Shown piece after piece: positions 60,202 to 64,000 of a stretch of DNA of 64,000 nucleotides. Origin of the DNA: Pocillopora verrucosa (lineage: Eukaryota; Cnidaria; Anthozoa; Scleractinia; Pocilloporidae); the NCBI RefSeq assembly GCF_036669915.1, contig NC_089320.1:5499491-5563490 (forward strand). The letters are read 5' to 3'. The number at the start of each line of letters is the position of its first letter. The stretch's first letter is position 1. The translations under genes and the position numbers were made by a program. The notes under the pieces were generated by a model that was given only the letters and a program-made list of their open reading frames with translations, had not been told where the DNA came from and made no database searches.

Positions 60202-60399
60202 GTGGGAAATGTGTGTTCGTCAGGCTCTTCAAACGTGTAATGGCCAAAAATACATCAAATTCTTCTAAACTGTGATTCCAAACCAAGTGCTTAAATTTTC
60301 GTACATTATCTCCTCGAGAATATAATGTGTTCGTGGTGATCTTTCCAGGTTTTGAAGTTTTTTTAATTTTTTCTTTCTAAGGGACCACCCGTTATCTAC

Positions 60400-60660
60400 T
60401 GCCTGAGTTGAGGGGGATGGAGGATTTTGGGGAATCACGTGGTTCTCACAGGGATTGAAGAGGGTCTTAGTCGTCGTCAACAGAGTACAAAGCGAGGACA
60501 ATAGAAAATTGACTCCCAATAGGGGGGTATAGAAAATTGACTGCCAATGAGGGGGGTATAGAAAATTGACTGCCAATGGGGGGGGGAGGGGTCATAAGAA
60601 CATTACAGAACCTTATGGGGGAGGATCAGGTACGTTTTGTCTTGACACAACCAAAATTTT
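60400..60660. repeat. Dispersed repeat H, copy 2, with internal triplication
   Basis: Matches 50695-50905. The word AGAAAATTGACTCCCAAT / AGAAAATTGACTGCCAAT occurs three times at about 30-bp intervals (60500-60580), whereas copy 1 has it once. Confidence 0.75.
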
Positions 60661-61488
60661 CAGGCGATAAATAATTACCGATCCTTAACGTAAGGAATCG
60701 TATCTGAGACAAAAAAAACTCGAACAAAACTTCGGGGGTGTGAAAGCCACCGTGAGGTGAGAAGTGCCCACCCCTTCGCTCTTCATTGGTTTCTAGCACT
60801 CAACTCTCAAGCGAACCGATTGTAGGACTAGAAAACACACAAATAACCTTGTTTTTGCGTGCACATGCGTAAAGATATTTATGGACAGAGAAAGAGCGTG
60901 AGAGTCCTACCAAATCAGCATGTTACCTTAAGTTTACTTTATTTACAACAAGGAACATGGTACAGCAAACATGTCCAAGATGAACGTTGGCTACAAAAAC
61001 CGGTTGTTTTCTAAGATTCCAACCTTGGTAGCTAGTGGGAATGCCTATATTCCCCTCGTCGACGTTATTTCATATATATATTAATTCAACTAAAACTTCA
61101 AAAATCGTAAACATTCTCATTCTATCCTCATGCTCTGACGAATTGGCTAATTGAATAAGGCAAGCGAGGAGACACCTTCCTTGCGCGTCTACACGTTCAC
61201 ACGTTCCTGCGCGCGGCTTCAACTCTCTCGTACTTGACTGCCAAGCTTATGTCTGAAGGGGATGGGAGGTTAAAAGATGTACAAAGTCCTAATTAGCAAA
61301 CATATCTTCTCGGAAAATAAGGTATTAAAATCTCGTTTTCTACAAAACGTTGCTCGCAAAATCTGATGGAAAAACTGTCGAAGATTCCTAAAGGCTAAAT
61401 ACTTCCATATTTTTTTTTTAAATCTCCTATTTTCGGAAGGCTTCTTTTATACCAACAAGCTTTCGGAAGACTTATTGGAAGCAAGAGA

Positions 61489-63780
61489 TTAGAATCTCTT
61501 CCCTAAAAGTGACTCTTTTTCTCCTCCAGTTCTGGTGCTGTTATATCCCGTGTCTAACTCACAAATGTTCGTTTTGCGACCATCCTCAACTTTTTCTTGA
61601 GCGCCGTTGTTGTTCAAGATGTCTTGAATTAACTGCTTTAGAGCTTCGTCAATCTCTGAGCTTTGCAGATCGTTGATTTCCACATATCTCATACCAAACT
61701 CTCTGGCGAAAGCCTCGCCTTCTTTTTCTGTAATGACGCGGTTTCTCTCCTGACAATGGCACTTATTAGCGACCAACATCTTTTGAGAGCCTCGTTCGCT
61801 GGCGTGTTCTTCAATGATAAGAAGCCACTCCAGGATGTTGTCATAGGAACTCTTATCGGTGACGTCAAAAGCAACGATGAAACCTTGGGTACCGTGATAG
61901 TAGCTGGGGGTGATGGCCTGGGTACTAAAAAAATTGGATTTCAGTACAAAGCAACTGAAACACAGTTCTTACAGTTCTTACTGTTATCAGTTAACTGAGA
62001 CGCAGAAAAAGTTTGGTTGCGTGGTTTTGACCATAACTGAATAATGGTATTATCACGGGCAACCTTCCTCGTCTCCAATGGTAATCAACTACCCGCTTAT
62101 CAAATGAAGTCAGGGACGACACGTTTCCATTGGAAACGGTGTCAGTTGCCCGTGACAACAACACAATTTTAACGTCAAAACGTGGTCGCTACAATGTAGG
62201 GTAGGGATTGTGATTTTTCTTTTTACTACACTCTCATACGGGAGATTGTGGTTTCAAAAGTCGGTGACAAGGATCTAGTGAAACAAACATGCCTGAGATT
62301 TTGTTTTCAGGCGCCGACCACGCACTTATCCAATCTTGAAAGAATCTGTTCTGCAAAATATTTCTGCCCAAGTCACCAGTCTTCTCTTCGTTCCTAAACG
62401 TCTACACTTCTGCGTTATTTGATTTGACGACGCATGCATACCTTTTAAAGTATTTTCTCCCATCATCCACACCAAAACGCCCCAAACGCTGTAAGAGGAG
62501 ACAATACGTGATGCATTTCTCCTCACCTCCGATTTAACTTGTCCACAAAAGGAACAGGAAATTTTGAGAACAATGCATTTTCAGAAAAATCCATTTATGA
62601 AAACGTTTTAAGATTCTCCGTTTTAGCCGGCGGATTGGGGCTTTTAAGAGAGGATGACAGGCAAAACTGCATTTAAAAAAATTTCGTTTCTCAACGGAAA
62701 TGCGTCGGTTAAGGTGTAGCCGCGGAAGGACTTCCGCGTTCTGTACGACAATCATCTCGTTTTACAATTAAAAAAAAAAAAACTCACGTCTTTCAGAACA
62801 GAAAAGATAACGAAACATTTCAACCGGAAAGTGTTCCTTAAGCATTTTCAAACTTTCTGTAACACTAATTAGGATCCTTGCACGAAATTTCTACTAAATT
62901 ACATGGGCTTGAGTGCAGCTGTTAACGAGAACTCGATATGGCGTGACCATTGTTATCGCGTGACTCAAGTACCAAGTAGAGCAAAATAACATGTTTGGCT
63001 CCACAATTTTTACCTTTCCTGTCCTGCAATATTCCATATCTGTAATTTTACTCGCTTCCCATCTGAAGTTTGAAAGCAAAATAAATTCAACAAGGTCAAA
63101 AGAGCTAGACATTAGTGGGAGAGCTTGTCGTTCTTTGACCGAGTAGTGCCTTCGAGGCACGTAAAATATTTGCCCTCTCAATGTTTCAAATTAGGAAGTA
63201 TCAAGCGAGTAAACGTATTCCTATTTCAACGATAACAGTTTCAGATCATTTCTTAATTATAAAAGTAGTTTGGGAAAAAAAATTGACTTATCCGTATGAG
63301 TGAGTCAATAAAAACATCTGTCAGTTCATGGGAAAAAACACGAATGAAAATCATCTCAGAGGAATTGCGAACTTCAAGAGAATGATATTGACAGCGCTTT
63401 CAACTAGTTCCATTGCGATTTCTACAAACACAAAGCAAATATCGTCCTAAAACGAACTTCAAGTCGTCGATAGATAACACAGAACTATAAATAGTCGCCG
63501 AGTTGTATCGTTAAATCCCTTACGCCTGGCGGTTCAGTGCAATACACCGTAGCGCTTAAAGATCGAGCGAAATCCAGGCGGGAGGAGAGATTCATGTACC
63601 GTAAAAGTACTCACCAAAAGAATTCTACTTACCGATTTCTAACTGTCTTTTGAGAAAATTCACTCCCATAGCCGACAAACCTGAGGCATCGCCTGCAGGT
63701 GGATGAAAGATGGCACATTTGCCGACGTCGGGATCGCCAACGAGGAGGATTTTAAACAACAAGTGATAACTCAACGCCAT
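61489..63780 (-). CDS. Degenerate Rab paralogue C, probable pseudoGTPase
   Basis: Exons 63780-63633, 63062-63014 and 61924-61489 give 210 aa with no stop or frameshift. It has the exon plan of paralogues A and B. Every nucleotide motif is changed at its key residue. The P-loop GDPDVGKC has Cys for the Mg2+-binding Ser/Thr. Switch I SAMGVNF has Ala for the conserved Thr. Switch II WNIAGQE has Asn for the Mg2+-site Asp. NKCH replaces NKCD, and EINDL replaces ETSAK. The tail ends LLGKRF without any prenylation cysteine. GTP binding and membrane anchoring are therefore unlikely. The intact frame, splice sites and conserved core (LQIW, AITPSYYHG, FDVTDKSSYDNI) argue against simple decay. A recent pseudogene remains possible. 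Confidence 0.85.
62055..62156. repeat. Small foldback in Rab C intron 2
   Basis: CACGGGCAAC near 62055 is mirrored by GTTGCCCGTG near 62147. A GTTTCCATTGGAAAC palindrome lies inside. Confidence 0.6.
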
Positions 63781-64000
63781 ATTAAATTGCTGGCCTTCGT
63801 TATCTTTCAATCCGCGGAGGGTTGGGTTAATCCGAGTCAGTATGTTCGTCACGGAACGAGCACTTTACATAAATTTCAGACATGAAAGAATGAAGCGGTT
63901 TCGATGTTTTGTCCACACTAATTTCGTCCACCTGTCAGATGAATGAGGAAATTCGTGACTTATATGCGGATGTCTTCTTTTCAAACAATCTTATAAATAT
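63781..64000. other. Upstream flank of Rab paralogue C
   Basis: Presumed promoter region. It has GTCACGGAAC near 63848 where the E-box of the other two copies would lie. Nothing else recognised. Confidence 0.35.

Larger units (their letters stand above)
60139..61488. other. Intergenic region between Rab paralogues B and C
   Basis: Contains dispersed repeat H copy 2. TTTATT at 60948-60953 could be the poly(A) signal of paralogue C on the minus strand. No coding exon recognised. Confidence 0.5.

Noticed and set aside
53222-61870. TGACGTCA CRE palindromes inside the Rab genes
   Set aside because: They arise from codons for the conserved YDVT/FDVT segment, or lie at a stop codon; this is coding constraint, not regulatory evidence.
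1-64000. CRISPR arrays, bacterial operons, rRNA genes and intact retroelement coding regions
   Set aside because: None was seen. The intron structure and repeats are those of an animal nuclear genome.

Overview
The window is nuclear DNA of an AT-rich, intron-rich animal genome. Coding exons are short, have GT-AG borders and keep phase when joined. The proteins are metazoan families: calsyntenin, 2-phosphoxylose phosphatase-like, swiprosin, PRXL2B, an ECE-like M13 peptidase and Rab8/10-type GTPases. Together with the dense short MITE-like repeats, foldback repeats and tRNA-derived SINEs, this suggests a cnidarian, most likely an anthozoan such as a stony coral. The organism call is inference and was not tested by a search.

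Layout. 1-640: last exon of an unidentified + strand gene. 3.2-12.6 kb (+): calsyntenin, 8 exons, 993 aa, with an apparent extra N-terminal cadherin-like repeat. 15.2-19.7 kb (+): PXYLP1-like histidine phosphatase, 4 exons. 21.8-24.1 kb (-): EFHD2-like EF-hand protein, 3 exons. 25.6-30.0 kb (-): PRXL2B (selenoprotein U family), 5 exons. An in-frame TGA replaces the first Cys of the redox motif and a good SECIS candidate lies in the 3' UTR, so this is very probably a selenoprotein. 31.0-46.0 kb (+): ECE/neprilysin-like M13 zinc peptidase, 17 exons, 779 aa, transcribed divergently from PRXL2B. 50.3-50.6 kb (-): 103-aa single-pass membrane ORF of unknown function. 52.9-63.8 kb (-): three tandem Rab paralogues, each with three exons, identical intron phases and a middle exon of exactly 49 nt. 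The third has lost the key residue of every nucleotide-binding motif and the C-terminal cysteines, and looks like a pseudoGTPase.

Repeats. About 34 copies or fragments of three related ~205-bp MITE-like families (called M1, M2 and M3 here) share TTAACCCTTTA-type terminal inverted repeats. They crowd the introns and flanks up to 51.8 kb and are absent from the Rab cluster. Two foldback families (FB1, FB2), several SINE pieces, a G-rich higher-order minisatellite at 48.2-48.96 kb and a perfect 25-bp inverted repeat near 50.1 kb complete the picture.

The genes do not form one pathway. The secretory or membrane system recurs (calsyntenin as kinesin cargo receptor, a Golgi-type phosphatase, a type II ectopeptidase, Rab GTPases), but that is probably coincidence of neighbourhood. 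The best candidates for new biology are the Sec-containing PRXL2B and the degenerate Rab. Exon borders were read by eye from splice consensus and family similarity; no database search or structure prediction was run.
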